Positions 54,301-64,000 of a DNA stretch of 64,000 nt are shown here, in pieces; position 1 is the stretch's first letter, and each line of letters opens with the position of its first letter. Under the pieces are notes generated by a model that was given only the letters and a program-made list of their open reading frames with translations, was not told where the DNA came from and ran no database searches. The position numbers and the translations under genes are program-made. The stretch comes from Acanthoscelides obtectus (taxonomy: Eukaryota; Arthropoda; Insecta; Coleoptera; Chrysomelidae). Location: assembly GCA_963669975.1 (NCBI GenBank), contig CAVLJG010000009.1, positions 88,553,665 through 88,617,664 of the forward strand, in the 5' to 3' direction.

Positions 54301-57300
54301 TTTGTGCAGTTCTTTTTGTGGAATCCAGTGTTTTAATCCACACTCAAAAGAACCCAGAAAATCGCTACAATATGTTGAGTAGTCAGTACTAAGTGCACAA
54401 AACTTGAAGTCAATTTCTCAATCCACTGTGAAATTATAATTGTTTTTCTACTTCGAAATTATATTTTTCGCCCTGTATCTTCGTAATAGTACATTTTAGA
54501 TCTTATGTTTATGTGAACTGTTGGTGTTATTTTCGAACCATTTTTGTGAAAAGGGATTGCAACGTTGCTTACCTGGGAAAAACATAAAAGTCGTCTGCAA
54601 CGACAGAGAATTCATGAAAACGAGAGGAAATACCACCCATATTACTAAGAAAATTAGGAATCCAAAAAACAATCTGAAACAAAAAAAAATACCACATGTT
54701 TTGTAGTGAGAGTCGGGGTCATAAAGTAGACTTCCGGAAATCGATATCAGTTCAATAAGTAAAATAAAAAGTACATTTTTCAAAACAAGCTTTTGTTTAG
54801 CTAATAGTAAAAGGAACTAAATTTTTTTAGGTATTGGAAATCTAACCAGCCTTCAAAGGAGACCAACCTGCTAAAATTTTCCCGGTGTCGAAGCCAGTTC
54901 TGGGTATCTCTTGAGTAATGGCATGATTAACATGATGTTGGTCGACAAACTGAAGCAATTTGGAAAGGCAGTTGTCAATATAGCTCTGACTACTTCACCA
55001 CTCACTCTTCCCACGTAAGGTTGGGATACACACCCGAACAACTTGTAGATACTTTCTCTTGTTTCTAATTTATACGATATAATAGAACGAAAACTTCTAC
55101 TGACAGTAAAGTAAGTGAGCAAACTTTTCCACGTTTCCAAAGTCAACGTGATATTATTTTGTGCTTATATTATACGTTAGTATTTGTCACGAGTGTCTAG
55201 TAACATTTCAAAATACCCTGCATCAGTAAGAGTCTCGCAACCATGTTAAAAACAAAGTCAAAACCAGAAACCGTGAGCTTGAAGTGATCATGTTGCATAA
55301 TCTTACAATTACATGATGTTCCAGAACACAGTCGCTGCGTCCTTAGAAAATAATAAAAAGATACTCATCGATTTTTCCTGACAGGTGCAAATGAGTGGCA
55401 AATTGTTTTTTTAAGGTCACTACGCTTGAATTTGCCGCCGGAAGCAGTATTTGAAAATAAAAAGATACGAGGAAAATGCGAAATGAAGGCAATAAGCGAA
55501 AATTAATAATATCTGCAACATCTGTGATCCAGACGCAATTCCACCAATCAAAAAGAACGATTTGCCTCCTTAAATTCGTTTAAAAAAAGAAGGATTTGCG
55601 ACGGGTTTGAAACATGTATCATGATATGATTGCCGTTATCGAGCATTTTATTGAAAATAACCGAGAGTGATAATTTTTATTTTTAGGCAACCTGTAAATC
55701 TGCAGAAAAAAAAAATTATCAGCTTTAAATATTAAAAAAGAGGAAGAAGATAAAATAAAACCCGGTAATGAATCACAACAGCAATGCGAAATTAATGAAA
55801 ATACAGATAAACAGAGAGCAAAACCTTCTCAGGAAGCTATGAAAAATAAGATTGCTCCTAATCTTGAAAGCAATCAACATTCACTATTGAAAACAATCGC
55901 GGATATAACTTTATTTGGGAGTGCAGCAGATGATAGAAGACGAACGGAATCAATTCGCAGCGCAAAAACTCTTGATGAACTCACACAAGAATAACGTAAA
56001 ATAGGATTTGACATTAGTCGCAGTGGGACATATCTTCGTTTGATTCCCAGAAAATCTAATTCTGCAGAGGGACGAAGACATGTATCGACAGTCCCTGTTA
56101 AGCTCATTCGGGCTCAAACCGATCACCACAAGAGCCACTTAGATAGCAAGTTCGCTGAAACATCAATCCATTATTTAGAGAACATAGCATCCATACTTGG
56201 ACCAGATCAAGTCTTTTTCATATCTCAAGATGATAAATCTCGAGTCCCTGTTGGCGAAACTGCGGCAAGTAAGCAAGCACCTCGTCTAATGCACATGGAA
56301 TATAGAATCAAATTGCCTGATCACGATTGGGTAATCGCTGAGCGTCATAAATTAGTACCATCTGCTTATGCTGGTATCAAAATCACTTCCAATATGCTAG
56401 GACAACCGCAAGCCGTTGGATATTCTGGACCAACATACATCGCTATTCGAAGTGGAAAGCATAGTTCATCTACTGCTAATACTCATGCTCAGGATTTCGA
56501 GACGCTTCTCGAACTTGAAGAGTTTCGACCATTAGCTAAAACTGACCATGGACTAGTAAAACCAGTGGCAATCATGACGGTTGGTGGAGGGCCAGTTGAA
56601 AATCCACGTTATCAAAAAGTCATAGGGCTATACAACACTTTAAGCGACATGATCTCGATGCATTGTTTTTAGCTACCAATGCTCCTGGAAGAAGTGCGTA
56701 TAACAGAATAGAGCGCAGAATGGCTCCTCTTAGTCGGGAACTGGCTGGTTTAATGTTGCCTCATGACCATTTTGGGTCTCATTTGGATTTTCGGCGCTGG
56801 CTGCTTTGAAGACCAAATATCTATCGCAACTTGTTTCGACAATATTTGCTCGGCAAAGCAGGTCCAAGGGAGTCACTAATAATTATTATTATTTTTTACA
56901 ATTAATATTATTGATTAAACTTATTTTTAATTTAGTATTGATAAATACAGTCCTGTTTATCCAGGAGTGCATTCTGCTGCGGGGTTGCCCAACGCATTAT
57001 TAATCTTTTTCTTATTACTTGTCAATAAAATTTCGTGAAAATGTTACCGTTTCATTCTTGATGTAAGACTACCTCATTGTCAAAAAATCAAATTAAAGAA
57101 CGTATTTTTTCAGGCTGTAACACTTCTACTGTCACCGAGTAGGTACATATTCTTAACAATAGATCAACATGTCCATTGAGGTTAGCTAACAAAAATATAT
57201 TTTTTTTCTCTTTGTAGGTTAGTAACAGGTCAGTAAAATTGGATGCTCCACGTTTTGTTTTTCAGAAAACACGTAATATTCACAGCCGTGAGCCGGCAGC

Positions 57301-58472
57301 TTTTCCGGGATTCAGCTCCGTCTCTAATTAAACGGCACCGGTTGTTATTTAACAGAAAGATATTGCTGGTGTCAGGCGTGATATTTAAAGGGCTGCCGGG
57401 AGCGTTTTCCATTAAATAACAAACCAATCTGCTCCTTCACCCTTGCATGTAGCCACGTATCCCGGCAGTTTCGTAACGCGATTCAGTTTGTTATGTCGAA
57501 TGTCTTTTTATGGTCTTGCAGACGATAAAGGCCTTTACCTTACGTAAGGTTAGTGAACCATGAAAGGTCAAGCTATTCCGTAGCTAGTATCATGCTTTTT
57601 TTATACCGAAAGCCTAAATGCCAGTGCCAATCCACATAATTCGATAGTACTGAGTTGTAATTTATGATAACTAGTTAGTGGTTAAATAAACTTTATTGTT
57701 AAAAAAAGTCCGATAAATATTACTTGTCTATGCACGTTGTTGTGACTAACAAAAGTTTATAAATAAACAAATAATAAATACTCACATTACAATAATCGAG
57801 ATCACTACCACTTTTTCCCACAAAGGCCACTCTTTCATCGCCATCTCTTCTTTGTCGTCTTGAACTATGGAATAGCTCTTCTGCGGAAAGCACTTCTATA
57901 AAAAAACAACGAAATTGCAGTCGAATCGGTACCTGCGCGTTTTGAAACTATTAAGAATGTGTCACAAATAACATTTTTATTCTCGTACACTCCTTTTTCC
58001 AGCTGAATCAATAAAATTATCTATTTAATACGAAAAATGATACAAAAAATAATTACTTACAATTATGTTATAATAGACAACTGCAAGCAACAATCTAAAA
58101 TGACACGTGCCTCAAACAGGTTCGGATTTAGAAAATATTTTTTTATTCCAAAAAATAGAGTATAATCCTACAGTTTTTTTTTGTGGTTTCGTTAAATTCT
58201 TGCTTCCTAACGATAGGCGCAATGATAGAATGAAGAAAGTTTTAGCTTTAGGTTGCCCTGTTTTGAAATCCCGTTCCAAATAAAGTAAGGAAAAAATAAA
58301 AATGATTTTGAGAAAATTCGGTTTCTTTTGTCTATCTCAGGAAATATTCTCGGTCACGAAACTTCTTAATTGCCATTTTCTTAGGCATAGCTATGAATGG
58401 ATAGAGCCGAATTTAAAACAGACAGACAAAATTATACACAAACACTTACGTACTTACCATACACCCGGTCAT
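51359..58472 (-). CDS. ABHD12: ABHD12-like alpha/beta hydrolase (membrane lipase)
   Basis: Exons in coding order: 58472-58458 (tentative), 57895-57786, 54673-54573, 53422-53105, 52884-52631, 52501-52340 and 51490-51359. All junctions are GT-AG and in phase, giving 363 aa. A TM helix (VVVISIIVILFFGFLIFLVIW, split at an intron) lies near residues 33-54. The hydrolase fold follows: IYMHG, MDHRGYGDSG, GHSMG with nucleophile Ser222, SEDDDVIP with Asp310, and GYYHVGIP with His349. ABHD12 enzymes are integral-membrane lysophosphatidylserine lipases with the active site facing the ER lumen/outside; the same reaction is inferred. The first exon contributes only MTGCM, chosen for its gtaagt donor and matching phase, so the N terminus is uncertain. 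The introns host a solo LTR and a transposase pseudogene. Confidence 0.9.
51491..52339 (-). other. ABHD12 last intron
   Basis: 849-bp intron, AT-rich, with no repeat or coding signal recognised. Confidence 0.6.
53993..54369 (+). mobile_element. Solo LTR, 377 bp
   Basis: Begins TGTGACGATAAAT and ends GCTACA (TG...CA), flanked by ATAT at 53989-53992 and 54370-54373 as a 4-bp target duplication. It contains tatatatgactccgcgg (TATA-like) and aataaa at about 54293, so it is read on the plus strand, antisense to ABHD12. Length and a 4-bp duplication fit a Gypsy-type LTR. No internal region or second LTR is present, so it arose by LTR-LTR recombination. Confidence 0.82.
54674..55689. other. ABHD12 intron, left part
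   Basis: A minus-strand frame at 54871-55146 (ending KRYPELASTPGKF) has no motif I can assign. The rest shows nothing. Confidence 0.35.
55690..56812 (+). pseudogene. Transposase-like protein, unclassified, interrupted
   Basis: The plus strand encodes a charged Lys/Glu-rich N-terminal part, then LLKTIADITLFGSAADDRRR, one in-frame TAA at 55993, and SGTYLRLIPRKSNSAEGRRHV. VFFISQDDKSRVPVGETAA, MHMEYRIKLPDHDWV, YIAIRSGKH and PVAIMTVGGGPVENPR follow. A one-base shift near 56640 restores LDALFLATNAPGRSAYN and IERRMAPLSRELAGLMLPHDHFGSHLD. The spaced acidic residues (SQDDK, TVGGGP..NPR, NxIERRMAPLS) look like an RNase H-fold DDE core. I associate this protein type with repetitive genes of invertebrates but cannot name a superfamily. 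It is antisense inside an ABHD12 intron. Confidence 0.65.
56813..57239. other. ABHD12 intron, middle part
   Basis: Nothing recognised; AT-rich. Confidence 0.35.
57240..57480. other. GC-raised non-coding block in ABHD12 intron
   Basis: Contrasts with its AT-rich surroundings, has a ccggcagc / gctgccgg inverted pair about 95 bases apart, and a taattaaacgg homeodomain-like site. No exon or TIR is evident. It could be an enhancer or an old repeat. Confidence 0.25.
57481..57785. other. ABHD12 intron, right part
   Basis: Nothing recognised apart from the gtgagt donor of the 57786-57895 exon. Confidence 0.35.
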
Positions 58473-58870
58473 TTTCGAGCTCAGTTTCAATATATACCTA
58501 AAACTCACACTTATCTATTTTCACACATATATAATAACATGTATATAATATTCTTATCTACACCTAGCTCAATTCGCGGATTTACGTAAACTACAAAAAA
58601 ACGTTGAACATCACTAAAACGAAATGCAGCTTGAAGCTCGTTTTTCGTGGAACAAACGTACGCTATCGCTATCAGAATCTCTCTACCGAATCGGATGTTT
58701 TTTTGAGATAACTTGTTATCAGCGATATGTAGGTGTGAACATTAAGTGTTACACAGTTTTGTAATTCTTGAATTGTTTACTTTCATTCATCTTTTCAGTT
58801 TCAAGGTATTTCGGAAAGCTGGTTTTTCCACGTGTGCTTAAATATTGCACATCCTCGGCGTCTTCAGGTC
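58473..58870. other. Presumed 5' flank of the ABHD12-like gene
   Basis: AT-rich; contains the leader if the 15-base first coding exon is right. No clear TATA box or repeat. Confidence 0.3.
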
Positions 58871-58889
58871 GCTAGACCAAAGTCAAATA

Positions 58890-59080
58890 GATTAGGATTG
58901 TTATTACTTGTTTGTGTATATTTCGGAACCGTAGGATGAAGCTTAAATATCGGGACACCGCGTCTGCTATGTTGCTTAAAAAGATGTTGTTGATACGATT
59001 TTGGAACTGGCTAAGGTCAGTAGAACTGCGTAGAGTCCCCACAGGTAGATTATTCCACAATCTTTGATCTTTGGACTATC
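58890..59080 (-). pseudogene. LINE RT C-terminal fragment
   Basis: The minus strand encodes KDQRLWNNLPVGTLRSSTDL, followed by a QFQNRI-type stretch. The (R)LWNxLP...SxxxFxxR signature is the usual end of jockey/CR1-type polymerases. Truncated on both sides. Confidence 0.6.
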
Positions 59081-59189
59081 CCAAAAGAGTGACGTCTCAA
59101 TTTTTTCGAAAGTTGGCTATAACTCAAATTATCGAATTTTTAACTTCCCGCAATAAGTGTCTTTCGGCTCGACCTCGTATATTTTTTGG

Positions 59190-60025
59190 TCACGAACACA
59201 AACATCAACACAAACTCAAACACAAACACAAACATAATCACGATCATAACCACAATTACAACCACAATCACAACTACACAACCACACAACTACACAACCA
59301 CTCAGCTACACAACAACAGAATTACAACCACAATCACAACCACGACCACAACCACAATCACAACCACAATCACAATCACAACCACAATCATAATCACAAT
59401 CTCGACCACGACACGACCGCGACCTCGACCACCACCACAACCACGACCACAACCATAACTACAACCATTACTACAATCAGAACCACAATCGCAACCACAA
59501 ACACAACCACAAACACAACCACAAACACAACCACAAACACAACCACAAACACAACCACAACCACAAACACAACCACAAACACAACCACAAACACAACCAC
59601 AAACACAACCATAAACACAACCATAAACAAACCACAACCACAAGCACAACCACAACCACAACCACAACCACAATCACAAACACAACCACAATCACAACCA
59701 CATTACTCAACCATACACACAACCACAAACACAATCACAAACACAATCACAAACACAACCACAAACACAACCACAAAGACAACCACAAACACAACCACAA
59801 CCACAACCACAACCACAAACACAACCACAAACACAACCATAAACACAACCAAAAACACAACCACAAGCACAACCACAACCACAAACAAAACCACAATCAC
59901 AAGCACAAATCAAACCAAACGACACCAAACCAAACCACAACCACAACGACAACCACAACCACAACAACCAATACCACAACCACAACCACAATCACAAACA
60001 CAACCACAATCAGATATCTCGAACG
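59190..60025. repeat. ACAACC/ACAAAC hexanucleotide microsatellite
   Basis: About 830 bases of imperfect 6- and 12-mers (acaaccacaaac, acaatcacaacc) on the plus strand, purest at 59490-59640 and 59720-59900. Open frames up to 339 codons on both strands are by-products of the stop-free repeat. Confidence 0.93.
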
Positions 60026-60212
60026 GTTGTAAACTTTTGGGCAGAAAAAATGCTACATTATTGTCTCGCTATCAAAGTCTCCAGATCTGAGCATAAGCGG
60101 AGTGGCCCTCAAGGTACTATTGTTTAAAATAACTATTCTTTATGCAGAGTATACATCAATTGCTGAAACAATGGGATATGTGCCTTAACTGTAATCGTAA
60201 TTATTTGTAAAC
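60026..60212. other. Spacer
   Basis: Unassigned sequence between the microsatellite and the mariner relic. Confidence 0.35.
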
Positions 60213-60760
60213 GTCAGGTAACCAAATAAGTTCGTGCGGTTTTTAGTAAAAAAATATGAATTTTTATTGAGAAACAATAAGATACTATTTATTCGTCGAA
60301 GTAATTAATGACCTTTTGCCAACGTGGAACCAACTTTCGTATGCTGGTATTGTAGAACTCCCTGAATTTGGAGTGAAAACAATTGGCGGACTGCATTTAT
60401 TACATCATCTCGAGTTGTGAACTGGTGGAAAAGGTGATAATCACATACTCGTTGAAGCAGCTTACAATGCTTTGATCCCTCTCCAAAAAGTTCAATAATG
60501 GACAATTCCAATTAGATTTCGAATACAAGATCCATTTATCATCGCAGGTTAATAACCGATTAAGAAATGATTCATTAGCGTTTTGCGTGAAATGTTTGCT
60601 GAACGAATGGTAATATGACTTAATTTGTTATCATTTGTCAGTTCATGTGCGACCCATTTGCTTAACTTCCACGTCTTTCCTAGCTGATAAAGATGCAAAC
60701 GAATAGTTTCAGGACCCACTCTGAACATTTCTGCAAGTTGTCCTGCCCCCGCAAGACACA
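60213..60760 (-). pseudogene. Mariner (DD34D-type) relic
   Basis: The minus strand reads AEMFRVGPETIRLHLYQLGK and KWVAHELTNDN, then in a shifted frame FLNRLLTCDDKWI (first catalytic Asp). The middle, with the second and third Asp, is deleted. The C-terminal tail SIRKLVPRWQKVINYFDE and a stop follow. The end aggtaaccaaataagttcg at about 60216, after the stop, looks like one terminal repeat; the partner was not found. Confidence 0.75.
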
Positions 60761-61014
60761 GCGTCGATTCTGTTTTGTATCGAGAAAGCAGTATAATCGA
60801 CCAATTGTGTACTTGTCATTTTCGTCGCGACCGCAGCGTAACATTATTCACGGGCCACTTGAAAAGGGTCTGTGCACTACCTCGACACAAGCCGCACGCG
60901 CTTGCTTTTGTCTCTCCCTAAAAAATCATTTAAGCATAAGCATGTGCTGCACGTTATACAGATCCGTACAGATCAAATGCGAAGTACGATATCTGATTGG
61001 TCGGTCGAGCCGAG

Positions 61015-61205
61015 AGCTCCCAAAACCCGGAAATATTTCGCGGACTGATTAATTTTTCTGCTGAGCTTGATACAACCTTAAGCGAACACATAAAAAATGC
61101 TTCAATATTTAAAGGAACTTCGAAAGAAATACAAAACGATCTACTGGATTGTATTCTTGAAGTTTGTCTTGAAGAAATAATGAAACAGATTAACAGAGCC
61201 TGTTT
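61015..61205 (+). pseudogene. hAT transposase fragment (ZMYM1-like)
   Basis: The plus strand encodes NPEIFRGLINFSAELDTTL, then FKGTSKEIQNDLLDCILEV and EEIMKQINRA. This matches the segment just before the first catalytic Asp in ZMYM1-like/DUF4371 hAT proteins. After NRA the homology stops, where the expected catalytic stretch should begin, so the fragment is cut there. Confidence 0.75.
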
Positions 61206-61856
61206 TGTTCTGAAACCTGGATTCGTAAAATATGGCGGATGGCGTTCCCAAAGGAACGGAAACAGGTATTATTTGCCGGATGGGTAATTTAGCTTGCCGT
61301 TCCCTGAAACAACAAAACACAACGCCCATGTGTCTTGATCGCGATGCCTTTTCAACGGCCTTCTGTCGTTTCAAACCAGACTGCGTGGCTCCAGCACAGA
61401 TTTGTGATGGTGCAGGCAAAAACAGGAAATAGACCCATTTTGTATCGGGATTTAGGGATAATTAATGCCTATCTGTGTTTTCTTTCAAAATACGTCTCGT
61501 TTTAACAAAAATGATGCGTTTTGCTTCTCACGATAGACAAATATCAAAGATTCATGAGTTATAAGATCGAGCCCACTGATCGCTTTTTAAGAAAGTTTAT
61601 ATTTCAAAATTGTCCAAATTTGCAATATTACTATGATGCTTAACAGACAAAGCCTATATCTCACTAACTACAAAATGTGTTAAGAACATTAAAGTAAACT
61701 GATACATGACATGTTTAATCCGTTCCAAGAAAAAATATCCAAAATTTCAAGATATCAATATCTAAAAAGTCGAGGTAAAGTAGTGTAAATCGTATTGTAA
61801 ATTCAACATATTTGATGAAATAACTCGTTAGTGACTCATTTGAACTGAATGATAAT
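61206..61856. other. Unassigned
   Basis: No gene recognised. Overlapping short frames on both strands at 61141-61432 have no motif. Confidence 0.35.
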
Positions 61857-61859
61857 TTA

Positions 61860-63155
61860 GGGCCGTATCGTCAGTCGTTTTACGACGCCATTATGTCCTC
61901 CTTGATTGGCGGGGCTATTTCTAGATGTTCACTGTTCCGTATCAGCCCTCTATTTTGAGGTTATGTTACAAATATCCATTTGCATCAAATATTACAGGCT
62001 TTTGATTTTTATCGCCTGTTTCATCAGCCTGAAACTTCCTACAGTTCAAAAAGAAAACATAAACTTACAATAGGAGAACGCTGACAAAAAACTACTAATA
62101 AAAAATATCTAAAAACTGTTGCGCGTCTATGATCCAGACGGAAGCTTGTTTTCTGGGTAAATCGAGTGCGTAGATTCCAAATTCGATGTCGATACTGTAC
62201 TAGAAATTACGGCTAGTCCGAAAAAATGGTTTCCTGACAAATTTTCACCCTAAATCCAGTCTGATGACAGTTTAGAGTTCTTTCACTATGATATTCATAT
62301 TTAGCGCCCCAAATTACCTCATTGAGCAAAGCTTTGCTTCCATGTAATCATCTATAGTAAGACTGGGTGTGTCCTCCTTGATTGGCAGGGCTATTTCTAT
62401 ATGTTCACTGTTCCGTATCAGCGCTCTATTTTGAGGTTATGTTACAAATATCCGTTTGCATCAAATCGTGCAGGCTTTTGATTTTTATCGCCTGTTTCAA
62501 AAGCCTGAAACTTCCTACAGTTGAAAAAGAAAACATAAACTTACAATAGGAGAACGCTGACAAAAAACGACTAATAAAAAATATCTAAAAAGTGTTGCGC
62601 GTCTATGATCCAGATGGAAGCTTGTTTTCTGGGTAAATCGAGTGCGTAGATTCCAAATTCGATGTCGATATTGTGCTAGAAATTACTGCTAGCCCGAAAA
62701 AATGGTTTCCTGACAAATTTTCACCCTAAATCCAGTCGGATGACACTTTAGAGCTCTTTCACTATGATATTCATATTTAGCGCCCCAAATTACCTCATTG
62801 AGCAAAGCTTTGCTTCCTTGTAGTCATCTATAGTAAAACTGAGTGTGTCCTCCTTGATTGGCAGGGCTATTTCTAGATTTTCACTGTTCCGGATCAGCGC
62901 TCTATTTTGAGGTTATGTTACAAATATCCATTTCCTATCAAATCGTGCATGCTTTTGATTTTTATCGCCTGTTTCATCAGCCTGAAACTTCCTACAGTTC
63001 AAACATAAACATAAACTTACTATAGGAGAACGCTGATGCTTATAGGGAACAGTAGATATCTAGAAATACCCCAGCCTTTTTGAAGGAGAGAAAATACCAT
63101 GAAAATCAATCCGGCGTCCTGCAATTATTTGTTGAAACGACTGACGATACGGCCC
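61860..63155. mobile_element. Harbinger-like non-autonomous element with triplicated core
   Basis: About 22-bp inverted ends (gggccgtatcgtcagtcgtt at the tip) are flanked by TTA on both sides (61857-61859 and 63156-63158). A 3-bp TTA duplication and GGGCC ends fit PIF/Harbinger. Inside, a segment of about 477 bp beginning gtcctccttgattggc is repeated at about 61894, 62370 and 62848, the last copy incomplete. No open frame is conserved. Confidence 0.8.
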
Positions 63156-63158
63156 TTA

Positions 63159-64000
63159 AAGTAAGATTCTTAAATGTTTCTTTCAAAATGCACAACAGAA
63201 AACGTATGTATACCGGTTGACAGTGAAAATTGGAAACACGCTGTATTTTTTTGACAAATAAAAATATCGCTCCAAGATTGGAACATGTTTAGTTAGTCAC
63301 TAAGAGGCATTTCTGGAAAGTTGAATGGGTTAACTTTCCCTTCTGGGGAGTTTAAAATATTTTTATATGGCAGATTTTAGGTTATTCACAAATTCCTTTA
63401 TAGCGCCGCCATTTTGAAACGAAAACGTTCCTGTGATACATCGTTGGAAAGGGAATTTTACATAAAGTACGACTATGGACTATTTCCCTCGTCTTATTTT
63501 CTACCAATCACAAACGGGCAATTTTGAATTATAAATGGTTTCTAGATAAAAAATATATGACAGCACTTGTCAGCAGTTTTTTCGAGTTTACCCGCGGCAA
63601 AACTTGACAGCTATTGTCACCAAAAATTACAATACCTTTGACGACAAGTAATTATGGTCTCCTAGGACAAATCGAAAAAACAATGCAAAGTAATATTTTT
63701 GTAACAAAAACCATTCATGCAGGTGCAAAAATCCTCGTTCTCGACTCGTATTTTTGTTGTCACCAAAAATTAGATGCCTTTGCGATATTACTTATGAAAA
63801 TAGACAGGTCAAGGTCACTTCCGGTTAAACCAAATTGTCTTACTCGTAACATTTTTCGAAAACGATCGGAACTCAAAAGATCAAGACGCTTCGGAAGCCG
63901 ACTGATCCGAGTTTTGAGTAGATTCCTGGAAGTGCACCTCGCCTCCGGTCGCCAGAAAGTCTGACGGACGCATTATTGCGTAACTTGATCCTAGGCGGCG
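63159..64000. other. Right-edge sequence, no gene assigned
   Basis: An open frame at 63614-63964 (116 codons, basic) has no motif, start context or splice signal that would support it. A gene beginning beyond the window cannot be excluded. Confidence 0.35.

Noticed and set aside
59071..60090. 339-codon His/Asn/Thr/Gln-rich ORF and Val/Cys-rich minus-strand ORFs
   Set aside because: Products of the ACAACC microsatellite; equally long frames exist on both strands.
63614..63964. 116-codon basic ORF at the right edge
   Set aside because: No recognisable domain or repeat context; cannot be distinguished from chance.

Overview
The window is eukaryotic and almost certainly insect nuclear DNA. It is AT-rich and has spliced genes with clean GT-AG introns. 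It also has many TA-flanked Tc1/mariner-type elements, non-LTR reverse transcriptase (RT) scraps and tandem satellites. A beetle is my best guess from gene structure and repeat load, but the order cannot be fixed from sequence alone. No prokaryotic features, CRISPR arrays or convincing tRNA/rRNA genes were seen.

Three host genes can be rebuilt exon by exon, each with every splice junction in phase. (1) On the + strand, 3.0-38.8 kb, lies an SLC22-type organic cation transporter most like the fly carcinine transporter CarT: 10 exons, about 596-646 aa. Its 21.8-kb first intron is a pile-up of transposons. Two later introns are filled by satellites: a pyrimidine-rich one at 28.1-32.6 kb, and one packed with AAGGTCA / TGACCTT motifs at 33.6-38.6 kb. 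(2) On the - strand, 48.7 down to 43.0 kb, lies paraplegin (SPG7-type mitochondrial m-AAA protease): 12 exons, 771 aa, with AAA and HESGH zinc-protease motifs. (3) On the - strand, 58.5 down to 51.4 kb, lies an ABHD12-like alpha/beta hydrolase: 7 exons, 363 aa, with a Ser-Asp-His triad. CarT and paraplegin converge on a region of about 4 kb dominated by a 620-bp tandem repeat. Paraplegin and ABHD12 are head to tail, separated by a long-TIR element and a 240-bp tandem repeat.

Mobile DNA, left to right: a palindromic TIR family (copies at 2.0, 13.2 and 17.0 kb); a hAT-like MITE (4.5 kb); an internally deleted IS630/Tc1-type element (5.3 kb); a DD41D-type mariner relative with perfect 30-bp TIRs (8.3 kb); an inverted Penelope-LTR-like pair carrying a hammerhead-like motif (10.4 kb); a DD34E Tc1 element with perfect 54-bp TIRs but a broken transposase (14.8 kb); a LINE fragment (19.2 kb); a nearly intact DDE transposon whose D-E spacer is about 81 residues and which carries an in-phase A AAA AAG TAA slip site (20.9 kb); a mariner-derived MITE (42.0 kb); a long-TIR element upstream of paraplegin (48.9 kb); a solo LTR with ATAT target duplication (54.0 kb); an unclassified transposase-like pseudogene (55.7 kb); a mariner relic (60.3 kb); a hAT fragment (61.0 kb); and a Harbinger-like element with a triplicated core (61.9 kb). 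From 58.5 kb to the right edge no host gene was recognised.

No new multi-gene system is evident. The best leads are the hammerhead-like motif, the possible programmed frameshift in the 20.9-kb transposase, and the nuclear-receptor-motif satellite inside CarT.
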